Assembly (NCBI GenBank): GCA_036386415.1
Contig: DASVVT010000094.1
Location: forward strand, 50,388 to 114,387
DNA length: 64,000 nt
Source of the DNA: DASVVT01 sp036386415
Lineage (GTDB): Bacteria > Acidobacteriota > Blastocatellia > Pyrinomonadales > Pyrinomonadaceae
Direction: 5' to 3'
Positions 36,007 through 44,003 of this stretch are shown here, piece after piece. Below the pieces are notes generated by a model. That model saw only the letters and a list, made by a program, of their open reading frames with translations. It ran no database searches and had not been told where the DNA came from. How positions within the stretch are numbered: position 1 is the first letter of the stretch; each line of letters opens with the position of its first letter. The position numbers and the translations under genes are program-made.

Positions 36007-36519
36007 TTATCTTTGCTGCCCCCTACCAAAGAAATACCCAACTAATGTTCCTAACAAGATGGCGACAGCAGAACTAAATCTATCTACATACGTTAATACT
36101 CCGACTAATAATAAAGACAACGTAAAAACGACTAACTGAACAATCCACTGTTCTCTTCTAATTTGCCTCTGGAATTCTAGATCAGCCCGCTTCTCCTGCG
36201 CACTAGCATCAAGTGTCACACTTTTAAAAGAACCCAATAACTTAAGAATCTCCTTCGCAACCTCATTACCGTTTTCAGTTGCCAAGTAATCAAAGAAACC
36301 TAAAGAGTTATCGAATTCGTCGTCGCCATTTTGTAACTCTTCATTATCTTCTACATGCATCCTGACAAGCATCTGCCGCTGAGGCATTCGCAACTTTGCT
36401 TTGGCAAAGAAAGATTCATCTAGGGGCGGAATTTCGGAGGTGTCAATCATTTCATCTGTCATCTCGTCAATTCGCGCCCAATTGGTCTCTGAGGGTCTCT
36501 TCAAATCTGATACGCTCAT
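36007..36519 (-). CDS. BrnA-like antitoxin N-terminus fused to a membrane domain
   Basis: Residues 1-53 match the start of BrnA (DUF4415) antitoxins: NWARIDEMTDEMIDTSEIPP, LDESFFAKAKLRMPQ. The ribbon-helix-helix part that should follow is absent. From Met54 the sequence becomes an acidic region and then two hydrophobic segments (QLVVFTLSLLLVGVLTYV and AVAILLGTLVGYFFG). A second gene may have been joined in frame at MHVEDNEE. The start overlaps the end of brnT by 53 bp. Whether the fusion still neutralises BrnT is unknown. Confidence 0.6.
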   Translation of the reverse strand: MSVSDLKRPSETNWARIDEMTDEMIDTSEIPPLDESFFAKAKLRMPQRQMLVRMHVEDNEELQNGDDEFDNSLGFFDYLATENGNEVAKEILKLLGSFKSVTLDASAQEKRADLEFQRQIRREQWIVQLVVFTLSLLLVGVLTYVDRFSSAVAILLGTLVGYFFGRGQQR

Positions 36520-36760
36520 GTTTCAGTGCCTTTCGTAAAGAGATGATGCGAATAGTATCCTCATCACGTTCGGTAAATACGACAACAACAACACGGTCTT
36601 TTAGGAATCCAACACCAATTAACCTATCTTCTCTATAATCTTCTCTAGTATCAGGATCAACAAGCATGGGGGCTTCAAAAATTTCCCAAGCATCCGCGAA
36701 ATCTAAACCCTGCTTGCGGATATTCTCTCGATTTTTGATCTCATCCCATTCAAAATACAC
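36467..36760 (-). CDS. brnT: BrnT family toxin
   Basis: The 97-residue protein has the BrnT layout: FEWDEIKNRENIRKQGLDFA at the N-terminus, a central DREDRLIGVGF-like strand, VVVVFTERDEDTIRIISLRK and a C-terminal helix. BrnT is a RelE-fold ribonuclease that stops translation and is controlled by BrnA. The start is GTG 36760. The gene is the first in a cassette-like element, and its 3' end overlaps the antitoxin-like gene. Confidence 0.8.
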   Translation of the reverse strand: MYFEWDEIKNRENIRKQGLDFADAWEIFEAPMLVDPDTREDYREDRLIGVGFLKDRVVVVVFTERDEDTIRIISLRKALKHERIRFEETLRDQLGAN

Positions 36761-36951
36761 ATAAGAAGTTTAATACTAGTCGCCCAGCAAAACAAGAAGG
36801 TCTTGAGAGTTAACACTTAAAAGCAGAAGCCATCTAACTACTTATTATATTGCATATTTCGGGATTACAAGTTATGAACAAGCCAAGCTTGGAGGGTCTA
36901 TACATTCCCGGAAGCAGCAGATGGAAATTCTCGATACGAAAGGAAGATCGA

Positions 36952-37647
36952 ATGTCTGACGACGACAAGGCGCTGCACGACCTGCTCGCAATTCTCTTTC
37001 AGGCGCACCCGTGGCACGGCGTGCCCTCCGGCGGCGGCGTCGCCGCGCCCGGCACGGTCAACGCTTATATAGAGATCGTTCCGACAGATGCCGTCAAGTA
37101 TGAACTGGACAAGCCTTCGGGACATCTGCGCGTTGACCGTCCACAAAGATTCTCGTCGATGTGCCCGACGCTCTACGGCTTCATCCCGCAGACGTTCTGC
37201 GGTGACGCGGTGGGCGCGCTCTGCTGCGAGCGCACGGGACTTCAGGGAATTAAAGGCGACGGCGATCCGATGGACATCTGCGTGCTTACAGAAAAAGCAT
37301 TCACGCACGGCGACTTCTTCGTCCGCGCCAACGCCATCGGCGGGCTACGCATGATCGACGGCAACGAGGCCGACGACAAGATCATCGCGGTGCTTGAACA
37401 GGATGTCGCCTACGGCCACTTCAAGGACATAGAGGATTGCCCGCCCGGCTTGATTGATCGTCTCAAGCATTATTTCCTCAGCTACAAACAGCTACCCAAC
37501 GAAGCGCAGCGCCGCGTCGAGATCGCAGACGTTTATAATCGCGCCGAAGCCCTCAACGTGATCGGGCGCAGCCTCAGCGATTACCAGCAGCGCTACGGCG
37601 AGCCGGAAAAGCGCGTCGGCGAATTGAGAAGATTGCTGAATCAGTAG
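36952..37647 (+). CDS. ppa: Inorganic pyrophosphatase (family I)
   Basis: ATG 36952 has AGGAAG six bases upstream and gives 231 residues; the frame opens at 36850 but that part looks intergenic. Family I features are YELDKPSGHLRVDRPQRFSS, the CPTLYGFIPQTF region, and the metal-binding acidic motif GDGDPMDICVL. AIGGLRMIDGNEADDKIIAV and YFLSYKQLP also fit. It hydrolyses pyrophosphate in the cytoplasm. The core site of the BrnT cassette lies about 115 bp upstream, so the native promoter region of ppa has probably been displaced. Confidence 0.92.
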   Translation: MSDDDKALHDLLAILFQAHPWHGVPSGGGVAAPGTVNAYIEIVPTDAVKYELDKPSGHLRVDRPQRFSSMCPTLYGFIPQTFCGDAVGALCCERTGLQGIKGDGDPMDICVLTEKAFTHGDFFVRANAIGGLRMIDGNEADDKIIAVLEQDVAYGHFKDIEDCPPGLIDRLKHYFLSYKQLPNEAQRRVEIADVYNRAEALNVIGRSLSDYQQRYGEPEKRVGELRRLLNQ

Positions 37648-37686
37648 CCCGGCAGCCTTCCGTCTTTTCAAAGCCGATAAAATCTT

Positions 37687-37926
37687 TCACGCCTTGCTAA
37701 TCATCTCTTCGATGCCGCAACGCTGGCAGACGAGAACGCGGCGCGTCGAGTCGCGCCAGCGTGCGAGCGTTGGTGTGGAGAGGACAGGCTCTTTATCTTC
37801 CGCTTCGCCTTCCGAGAAGAAGCGCGCACGCTTTGTCTCGCTCACACCAGAGCGAGACGCAACGTCCGGGCTGCAATGCTTGCACACCCAGCCAAAGCCT
37901 GTGTTGATGAAATGGTCTGTTTCCAA
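37687..37926 (-). CDS. Small zinc-ribbon-like protein
   Basis: The 79-residue frame has two cysteine pairs (CKHC near residue 15 and CQRCG near residue 68) about 50 residues apart, suggesting one zinc site bridging the ends. The middle is charged. The start would be TTG 37926, four bases from the end of a palindromic repeat. No ribosome binding site is seen. It may be co-transcribed with the upstream htrA-type gene. Confidence 0.5.
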   Translation of the reverse strand: METDHFINTGFGWVCKHCSPDVASRSGVSETKRARFFSEGEAEDKEPVLSTPTLARWRDSTRRVLVCQRCGIEEMISKA

Positions 37927-37930
37927 AATT

Positions 37931-38029
37931 GTCAGTCGTCAGTTGTCCGTGGTCAGTTGTTTTGAGTGTATCTTCAGGCTGCCACCTGGTAATCACAAAC
38001 AACGGACAACTGACCACGGACGACTGACG
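37931..38029. repeat. Inverted repeat filling the gap htrA-like gene to zinc-ribbon gene
   Basis: GTCAGTCGTCAGTTGTCCGT onward (37931-37960) is the reverse complement of 37998-38029 (AACAACGGACAACTGACCAC onward). It ends 5 nt from one stop codon and starts 4 nt from the next start codon, so it is practically the whole intergenic space. Confidence 0.9.
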
Positions 38030-38034
38030 ATCAT

Positions 38035-39195
38035 TTAACGGCGGAGGGGATTTCTACGCGTGTCTGGCGATTCGATGAGGCGCACGGAGATGGTCGCGCG
38101 CTCGCCGTTGCGTACGACTTCCACTTTGATGACATCTCCTATCTGGTGCTTGTCGAGGATGCGGAACAGGTCATCACGTCCTACGACCTTCTCGCCGTCT
38201 ATGCTGGTGATGATGTCGCCGAGGATGACGTCGCCGTCCTCTGTTTGCGAGATTCCGCGCAAACCCGCAGCGGCTGCCGCGCCGCCCGGTTGAACCTGCA
38301 TGATGATGACGCCTTCAGTGACGGGCAGGCGTACCTGATCGCTGATCTCTTTGACGTCGCGCGTGCCGATGCCAAGTTTGGGACGGCGCACGACGCCGCT
38401 TCTGATCAGTTCCGGGACGATGCGCTTGGCGATGTTGACCGGAACGGCGAAGCCGACGCCTGCCGATGCTCCCGACGGCGAGAGAATCTGCGAGTTGATG
38501 CCGATCATGCGTCCGCGCGAATCCAGGAGCGGGCCGCCGGAGTTGCCCGGATTGATCGAGGCATCCGTTTGAATCGCGCCCTCAATCGGGCGACCGTTGC
38601 GCGCACGAAGCGGGCGCTGAAGACCGCTGATGACGCCGGTCGTCAAGGTGCGGTCGAGGCCGAACGGATTGCCGATAGCCAGCACCTTCTGCCCGACAGA
38701 GAGATTGTCGGAATCACCCAGGGGCACAACCCTCAGTTGATCGCGCGGCGCTTCCACCTGAATGACGGCGAGGTCTGTATCAGGATCGCCGCCGATCACT
38801 TTGGCCGGATAATTTTTTTCGCCGCCGAAACTGACAGACAGCTTCTGCGCGCCCTCTATGACGTGATAGTTGGTCAGGATGTGTCCCTGATCGTCTATCA
38901 CGGAGCCGGAGCCGGAGCCCTGACCCTCTTCGACCTGTCCGAAGAAGTCCTGACGCAGTGAGGTCGAGGTGATGAAGGCGACGCCGGGCGAAATGGCCTT
39001 GTAGACTTCAATGTTGTTCTGCTCGTCGGTCGCCGTCGAAGGGTCTGTGATCCCGGCTGGCGGCGCTTCCGTGTAAGCAGAAGTGTTGGGCTGAACGTTG
39101 TTTCTAAAACGATCCAGGCAGGCCACAGTGCCAGCCGCAAAGAGCGACGACAGCAGGGCAATAGCCAGGATTTGGCGTGCAGAGAGTTTATACAT
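38035..39195 (-). CDS. HtrA/DegP-type serine protease with PDZ domain
   Basis: Of 386 residues, the first about 25 are a signal/anchor (LSARQILAIALLSSLFAAGT). The trypsin-like domain has the triad in LTNYHVIEG (His), DTDLAVIQ (Asp) and NPGNSGGPLLD (Ser). One PDZ domain (about residues 285-375) recognises C-terminal peptides. Such enzymes are periplasmic quality-control proteases or site-1 proteases like DegS. The single PDZ domain and N-terminal anchor favour a DegS-like form. GAAGGAAG lies just upstream of the ATG. Confidence 0.92.
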   Translation of the reverse strand: MYKLSARQILAIALLSSLFAAGTVACLDRFRNNVQPNTSAYTEAPPAGITDPSTATDEQNNIEVYKAISPGVAFITSTSLRQDFFGQVEEGQGSGSGSVIDDQGHILTNYHVIEGAQKLSVSFGGEKNYPAKVIGGDPDTDLAVIQVEAPRDQLRVVPLGDSDNLSVGQKVLAIGNPFGLDRTLTTGVISGLQRPLRARNGRPIEGAIQTDASINPGNSGGPLLDSRGRMIGINSQILSPSGASAGVGFAVPVNIAKRIVPELIRSGVVRRPKLGIGTRDVKEISDQVRLPVTEGVIIMQVQPGGAAAAAGLRGISQTEDGDVILGDIITSIDGEKVVGRDDLFRILDKHQIGDVIKVEVVRNGERATISVRLIESPDTRRNPLRR

Positions 39196-39363
39196 AGCTT
39201 CCTTCTCTATCTTTCAAATTGTCACATCTCGTGGCGTTGATTAAGATGCCTGCGCCCGCATGCGCGGTTGCGCGTTACCTCAGTGCTCTATCCTTCAGGG
39301 TTCTTCCAAGTTGAAAGCTAATTTTGTCGCATGCGCGCTCAGGCTGCAAGGCGGGAGAACCCT

Positions 39364-39455
39364 CCGCGCCCTCTGCGAATACCTTTGCGTACTTTGCGTT
39401 TAGAGATGTTTTAAACGCAAAGTACGCAAAGGTATTCGCAGAGGCGCAGCGGGAG
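39364..39455. repeat. Palindromic repeat of the CGCAAAGG family
   Basis: TCTGCGAATACCTTTGCGTA onward (39379-39405) is the reverse complement of 39411-39443 (AAACGCAAAGTACGCAAAGG onward). It lies between the DUF5658-like gene and the protease, both on the minus strand. Confidence 0.9.
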
Positions 39456-39480
39456 AGCCTCTTTTTGAAGAATTAAAATT

Positions 39481-39849
39481 TTAGGAGAAGAGAGCGATCA
39501 CGGCGGTCGGCAGGTGGCCGACATAGGCGATTGCGGTCGCCGGCCCTTGCAAGCCAAGAGCGGCCATGCCCGCCGCCGCGTGCACAAACATGATGCAGAT
39601 GTAGAGAGCCAGCGCCAGTTTCAGACCGCGCCGCGCCAGCCTGACATTTGAGAAGCGATAGAAGACGTAGGCCGCAAACGCCCCGACGGCCAGCTTCACT
39701 CCGAGAAACGGCACATCGCCCATCTCAAGCAGGTGTGCCATCAAGCCGTTGCCTTCGCTCGCCACGTCGGCGCGCACCCACACAATCGTTAATTGCGCGT
39801 CGAGCCAGTTCAAAATGAATAAGAGGATACTTTGGGACAGGGCACTCAT
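39481..39849 (-). CDS. Small membrane protein, DUF5658-like
   Basis: ATG 39849 is preceded by AAGGAGGTGCTCAAGCG, a strong ribosome binding site, and gives 122 residues with about three or four membrane helices. The opening LLFILNWLDAQLTIVWVRAD, a Glu/Asn pair (EGNGLM) and GVKLAVGAFAAYV resemble the DUF5658 pattern. The function is unknown. It lies downstream of the protease in the same direction. Confidence 0.65.
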   Translation of the reverse strand: MSALSQSILLFILNWLDAQLTIVWVRADVASEGNGLMAHLLEMGDVPFLGVKLAVGAFAAYVFYRFSNVRLARRGLKLALALYICIMFVHAAAGMAALGLQGPATAIAYVGHLPTAVIALFS

Positions 39850-40020
39850 CGCTTGAGCACCTCCTTTTCGAGCCAACCTTGTTTAACTCAACCCTTTAAT
39901 GACTGAACCCCCAAACCATAAAGGCTGGGGGTTCCCTCGTTACCACGGGAGGAACGAGATACGCCTACTTTGTATCCTGTAGAAAGTTCTAATAGAGCCG
40001 CGCTTCCAAAGGCAGTGACG

Positions 40021-40306
40021 AGAGCAGTTTTCAGTTTTTAGAGCCTGTTTGAAAATTCCGATGTGAGCGCCGAAGGCGCACTTGAGAAGGTAGCCAGACG
40101 TGCAACGTCTGGAACAAACAAACGCCTGATCGGCGCTCTGAAGCAGCGCCAGAATGTTCTCTCCGCGTCTTCAACGCGGGCAGGCTGACACTGTCTATGC
40201 CAGACGTTTCACATCTGGCTACCTTCTCAATGCCGCTTCGCGGCCAGGAACGGAATTTTCAAACACCCTCTTAGTAAATGACTTTTCTCTGAAAACTAAA
40301 AACTGA
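40021..40306. repeat. Large nested palindrome downstream of cysE
   Basis: The outer arms CAGTTTTCAGTTTTTAGAG (40023-40041) and CTCTGAAAACTAAAAACTG (40288-40306) enclose a second pair, TGTTTGAAAATTCCG (about 40047) and CGGAATTTTCAAACA (about 40249). A third pair, GAGAAGGTAGCCAGACGT (about 40083) and ACATCTGGCTACCTTCTC (about 40211), lies within. The outer arm reaches the cysE stop codon. Between 39877 and 40020 there are two more hairpins (AACCCCCA/TGGGGGTT near 39907 and CTCGTT/AACGAG near 39936). Confidence 0.85.
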
Positions 40307-41221
40307 TTACGACGCAGCCGCTTTGTCAGGGGGAATAATGCGCAGGTTGGGTGATTCCTGTAGGACGCGCGTGCCGGGCGGGACGGAATGGGTGAGCCAG
40401 ACGTTACCGCCGATGACGGAGCCGCGCCCGATGACCGTCTCGCCGCCGAGAATAGTTGCGCCCGCGTAGACCACCACGTCGTCTTCAATCGTCGGGTGGC
40501 GCTTGGTATTGCGCACGAGGCCGCCCGACGCGTCCTTGTCGAAAGAGAATGCGCCGAGGGTGACGCCCTGGTATAGCTTGACGTTGTCGCCTATGACGGC
40601 TGTGCCGCCGATGACAACGCCCGTGCCGTGATCTATGAAGAAGCGAGAGCCGATGCGCGTGCCCGGATGAATGTCTATGCCCGTGCGGTGGTGCGCGTGC
40701 TCGGTCATGATGCGCGGGATCAGAGGAACATTCATCTTGTAAAGCTCGTGCGCGAGACGGTAGACCATCACGGCATAGATGCTCGGATAGCTGAAGATGA
40801 TCTCGTCCATGCAGGTGGCCGCCGGGTCGCCGTCGTAAGCCGCCTGCACGTCCGTCGCGAGCAGTTGCCGCACGCGCGGCAACTCGGCGAGAAAATCCGC
40901 CGCGCAGTCCATCGGCGTGCGGTCTCGCGCATTGTCTTCCGTGCCGATCTGGTGACCGTGGCAGATGGCGCGCGAGATCTGTTCGGTCATGACCTCAAAG
41001 AGCCAGGCCATGCTCCCTTCGACGTGAACGCGCAGACTCTCTCCGGTCAAACCCTGAGCGCCGATGTAGCCGGGAAAAAGCAGCTCGTGAATCTTCACCA
41101 GCACGCGTGTGATCTCGGCATGCGACGGCAGCGGCTGGCGATCAAGATGATGAATCTTGACGCCCCCGCCCGTATATGATTCGACGAGCGCGTTGGTTGC
41201 CCGTTCTATCTTCTCGTTCAT
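40307..41221 (-). CDS. cysE: Serine O-acetyltransferase
   Basis: CysE transfers acetyl from acetyl-CoA to serine, the first step of cysteine synthesis. The 304-residue protein has an N-terminal helical domain (about 1-175) and a left-handed beta-helix of hexapeptide repeats: GIDIHPGTRIGSRFFIDHGT, VVIGGTAVIGDNVKLYQGVT, KRHPTIEDDVVVYAGATILG. The N-terminal extension is of the longer type seen outside enterobacteria. Catalytic His residues are in IHPG and DHGTG. A palindromic repeat begins four bases upstream of its ATG. Confidence 0.92.
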   Translation of the reverse strand: MNEKIERATNALVESYTGGGVKIHHLDRQPLPSHAEITRVLVKIHELLFPGYIGAQGLTGESLRVHVEGSMAWLFEVMTEQISRAICHGHQIGTEDNARDRTPMDCAADFLAELPRVRQLLATDVQAAYDGDPAATCMDEIIFSYPSIYAVMVYRLAHELYKMNVPLIPRIMTEHAHHRTGIDIHPGTRIGSRFFIDHGTGVVIGGTAVIGDNVKLYQGVTLGAFSFDKDASGGLVRNTKRHPTIEDDVVVYAGATILGGETVIGRGSVIGGNVWLTHSVPPGTRVLQESPNLRIIPPDKAAAS

Positions 41222-41225
41222 AAAG

Positions 41226-41346
41226 CAGTAGCCAGTAGACAGTAGCCAGTAGCCAGTAGAAAAGCTTTCGCCATCTGTTCGTCAGGGTTTCAGCGAGCGG
41301 TGCGCGTGAGCGCGGAGCGCCTACTGACTACTGGCTACTGTCTACT
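41226..41346. repeat. CAGTAGN-type palindrome upstream of cysE
   Basis: CAGTAGCCAGTAGACAGTAG onward (41226-41260) pairs with 41318-41346 (CCTACTGACTACTGGCTACT onward). The middle is a different, GC-richer sequence. It fills the space between the cysE start and the stop of the upstream minus-strand gene. Confidence 0.9.
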
Positions 41347-41350
41347 TTTT

Positions 41351-41614
41351 TTATTCGATCTCAATGTTCCTGTCACGAGCGATGCCGCGCGCTTTCATGA
41401 TGACATCATCATCGACCTCTTCGTCCCCATTCGTCCACGCTTCCACCTGTTCGACCGGACGACCGAGGACGACGGCGAGCTTTTCGTCGCTTGCTTCGAA
41501 ACCAAGGTCGCGCAGCCGTTTGAGGAGCGCACGCCCTTCCGATTGAGTTGTGCCGCGATCATCCACTTCCTGCTCGGATCTATTTTCCATCTCAGCCCTT
41601 TCTGGTTCGTTCAT
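41351..41614 (-). CDS. Small acidic protein coupled to the HMA protein
   Basis: The 87-residue product has no family I recognise. The C-terminal 60 residues (LKRLRDLGFEASDEKLAVVL, GRPVEQVEAWTNGDEEVDDD) look like a small helical domain. Its ATG overlaps the TGA of the HMA-domain gene (ATGA), so translation is coupled. A link to copper handling is suggested only by position. Confidence 0.55.
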   Translation of the reverse strand: MNEPERAEMENRSEQEVDDRGTTQSEGRALLKRLRDLGFEASDEKLAVVLGRPVEQVEAWTNGDEEVDDDVIMKARGIARDRNIEIE

Positions 41615-41847
41615 GCTCCAACCCCGCTTTGCGAATCCCCGGACGCGGTCGCCTGGTAGCCCAAATCCTGAATCTTCTTAATAAGCGTGCTTTGCTGCAC
41701 CGTCGCTTCGTCAAATTCGACGATGGCCGTCTTGCGCTTAAAGGTGACATCCACCAAGCGTACGCCCGCTGTATCTTCCAGCGTCTCTTTAATATCCGCC
41801 GCACACGAATCGCAGTGCATCCCTTCAATATTGAGTTCCGCTTTCAT
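41611..41847 (-). CDS. Heavy-metal-associated (HMA) domain protein, copper chaperone-like
   Basis: From ATG 41847, with GGAGG eight bases upstream, the product is 78 residues. It is one HMA domain with the metal-binding motif GMHCDSCAAD (CxxC), followed by AGVRLVDVTFKRKTAIVEFD and IQDLGYQA. CopZ-like proteins carry Cu(I) to P-type ATPases. No ATPase gene is in the window. The frame extends nine codons further upstream, but the ribosome binding site favours 41847. Confidence 0.8.
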   Translation of the reverse strand: MKAELNIEGMHCDSCAADIKETLEDTAGVRLVDVTFKRKTAIVEFDEATVQQSTLIKKIQDLGYQATASGDSQSGVGA

Positions 41848-41995
41848 TTCACCTGCCTCCACGGTCAATGACATGCCTGAAGAGCTGGGATGCCGCCCTC
41901 AGCTAAAGCTTGCGGCGCTCTTTGGCGCTTCCCCCATCCAATCTGTTCGAGCCTTACGATTGCAGGTATTATAGAAGGCAAAAGGCAGGAAAATA

Positions 41996-42160
41996 AAGTA
42001 GACAGGAGACGGTAGGAAGTAGACAGTAGTCAGTAGACAGTAGTCAGGAGAAAAACCGACTGCCTGTTACGCTCTCAATTATGATTCATAATGAGCCGTA
42101 TCAACCGAGTCAACGGCTTTTTATTTCTACTGGCTACTGACTACTGACTACTGTCTACTT
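41996..42160. repeat. CAGTAGN-type palindrome upstream of prmC
   Basis: GTAGACAGTAGTCAGTAGAC onward (about 42018-42048) pairs with 42128-42160 (TACTGGCTACTGACTACTGA onward). Inside, ATTATGATTCATAATGAG is another small palindrome. The right arm stops 6 nt before the prmC ATG. Confidence 0.9.
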
Positions 42161-42166
42161 CAGTTT

Positions 42167-43036
42167 ATGCCCAACTTTTCCATCGCTCAGGCGACTCTCG
42201 AAGCGACCCAGGTCTTGCGGCGCGCGGGCGTGCCGGAGGCTCGGCGCGAAGCCGCGTCGCTCCTGGCGCACACGGTCGCGCGTGACCGTACCTATATCAT
42301 CACACACGCAGAAAGGCTTTTGTCGCCTTCGGAGGTGAACCGCTTTCGCCGGTACATAGAGCGGCGCGCGGCGGGCGAGCCGCTGCAATACATCACGGGG
42401 CATCAGGAGTTTTTCAATCTTGATTTCGAGGTGACGCCGGATGTGCTCATCCCGCGCCCAGAAACAGAGTTGCTGATTGACGCGGCGCTCGACCTGCTCG
42501 GCTCCGCGCAGGCGTCGCCGCCACCGCGCATCTGTGATGTTGGGACGGGCTCAGGCTGCATCGCCGTCACACTGCTCCACGAGCGCCCTCTTGCGCAAGG
42601 GATCGGGCTGGACATCTCGGAGCCCGCCCTTCGCGTCGCCGCGCGCAATTCTACACGCCACGGCGTGCACGAGCGTCTCGCGCTCATCGCCTCCGACTGC
42701 TTCGCGGCGCTCAGCGAGCGCGCCGTGCGTTTCACGATGATCGTCTCGAATCCACCTTACGTGGCGGCGGAAGCCATCGCAGGGCTGCAAAGGGAGGTTC
42801 GCGAATACGAGCCGCACGTCGCCTTGACGCCCGGCACGGACGGTCTCGATGTCATTCGTCGCCTGCTCAGGGATGCGCCGCGCCATCTGGATTCGGGCGG
42901 CCACCTCCTCATGGAGATCGGCTTCGACCAACACGAAGCGGTCGCGGCAATGATCGACTCACGGGTCTGGCATCTACTCGACATTCACAAAGATTTGCAG
43001 GGCATCCCGCGCGCGGTAGCCATGAGAAAGAAGTAG
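42167..43036 (+). CDS. prmC: Peptide chain release factor N5-glutamine methyltransferase
   Basis: PrmC/HemK methylates the GGQ glutamine of release factors 1 and 2. The 289-residue protein has the N-terminal helical domain, the SAM-binding motif VGTGSGCIAVTL (125-136), and the catalytic NPPY (195-198, in IVSNPPYVAAE). GHQEFFNLDFEVTPDVLIPR and PETELLID before it are diagnostic. No ribosome binding site precedes the ATG; only a repeat arm does. The final Lys codon is followed by a TAG stop that is part of the next repeat. Confidence 0.93.
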   Translation: MPNFSIAQATLEATQVLRRAGVPEARREAASLLAHTVARDRTYIITHAERLLSPSEVNRFRRYIERRAAGEPLQYITGHQEFFNLDFEVTPDVLIPRPETELLIDAALDLLGSAQASPPPRICDVGTGSGCIAVTLLHERPLAQGIGLDISEPALRVAARNSTRHGVHERLALIASDCFAALSERAVRFTMIVSNPPYVAAEAIAGLQREVREYEPHVALTPGTDGLDVIRRLLRDAPRHLDSGGHLLMEIGFDQHEAVAAMIDSRVWHLLDIHKDLQGIPRAVAMRKK

Positions 43037-43157
43037 ACAGTAGCCAGTAGACAGTAGCCAGTAGGCGCTTCGCGCTCCGCGCGCTGTTGCTGACACCCGG
43101 ACGCTTTCGCTAGCGAATGCTTTTCTAATGACTACTGTCTACTGTCTACTGTCTACT
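43035..43157. repeat. CAGTAGN-type palindrome after prmC
   Basis: TAGACAGTAGCCAGTAGACA onward (43034-43063) pairs with 43125-43157 (TGACTACTGTCTACTGTCTA onward). The first units include the prmC stop codon. Bases 43158-43326 beyond it form the leader of the next small gene, with no other feature seen. Confidence 0.9.
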
Positions 43158-43326
43158 TGAGTATTGTTAATCTGACTACATAATTCTCTTCACAATCTCT
43201 CAGCATCTTTTCAAAAGTCTCTTGAGCATGGTTTCTGTATGTATGGTACTAACCTTGCTCTTCATATCAGCGAAAGACTTTACGCTGTATAGAAATCGCT
43301 CATTGAAGCCAATCAGGAGAAGTGGA

Positions 43327-43578
43327 ATGTACTTTACCCGACAGTCAGGCAAGGTATGTCACCTCTTGGATCAAAAAACGGGACGCGCTCCTGCCCCTTG
43401 CGGCGCTCGTCCGGGGAAGGTGGCCTTAATCAATCTGCGAGACGGAGAACCGTCACGCTTCATCATGGCTGAAAAGCCGTTAGGCGTGCCTCTTTGTCAA
43501 CATTGTCGAAAATATGAGGAGCGTCTGCGCCGCCTGACCTTTAAGGAAGAGATCATGGCTGTGCCAGTAGCCGTCTAA
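43327..43578 (+). CDS. Small cysteine-containing protein of unknown function
   Basis: ATG 43327 has AGGAG seven bases upstream and gives 83 residues; the longer frame from 43222 lacks such a site. The sequence MYFTRQSGKVCHLLDQKTGR, a single Cys in PCGARPGK, and a late CQHC pair suggest a compact metal-binding protein. I do not recognise a named family. Confidence 0.6.
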   Translation: MYFTRQSGKVCHLLDQKTGRAPAPCGARPGKVALINLRDGEPSRFIMAEKPLGVPLCQHCRKYEERLRRLTFKEEIMAVPVAV

Positions 43579-43675
43579 GGGTGGGGGGTAGAGGCGGGAG
43601 GTTTAAGCGCTTGGCCGAAGCCCACTACCTACGACCCTGTCCACGGCAGTATCCTGATGTGATTAATGCTCTGTG

Positions 43676-43757
43676 CATTCTCTGCGTCCTCTGTGCCTCT
43701 GTGATGAATCTACTGTCAGCAAGTCTCACCACAGAGGCACAGAGAACACGGAGGGGG
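43676..43757. repeat. Palindromic repeat of ACAGAGGCACAGAG type
   Basis: CTCTGTGCCTCTGTGATGAA (about 43690) pairs with TCACCACAGAGGCACAGAGA (about 43728). It lies between the small gene and murA. Bases 43758-44003 form the murA leader, where CATGATAGAATC at 43815 may hold a -10 box; nothing else is seen. Confidence 0.75.
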
Positions 43758-44003
43758 GACAGAGAGTTAAGTTGAAACTCAGTCCCCTATTTACTTTCTC
43801 CTTTTGCCCTGCGCATGATAGAATCTGCGCGCATTTAACCCCATAAACAATCGGAGTCTTTTCTTTCCGTCTCTACTATTCCAGCGGGTGAGTGTCGGCA
43901 AAGGCCACGATCAAGCGCGCGACGGTTGCCTGGCAAAAGCGGCTCGCTTCTTTGTCGGGGAATTTTAGTCGCAAAAACAGCGTAGGGCGAAAGGAGCGTC
44001 TTC

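Larger units (their letters stand above)
35869..36837 (-). mobile_element. Gene cassette with BrnT toxin and antitoxin fusion
   Basis: Its minus strand begins at GTTAGAT (36832-36838, a perfect GTTRRRY core). It carries brnT and the overlapping fusion gene, and closes with the attC site 35868-35976. Length is about 970 bp. Toxin-antitoxin pairs are common cargo of chromosomal integrons. A/T-rich composition sets it apart from the ppa gene next to it. There is no second cassette directly attached and no integrase in the window. Confidence 0.65.

Noticed and set aside
33013..36838. A classical integron with integrase
   Set aside because: No tyrosine recombinase with the integron-specific patch is visible in the window; only cassette-like parts are present.
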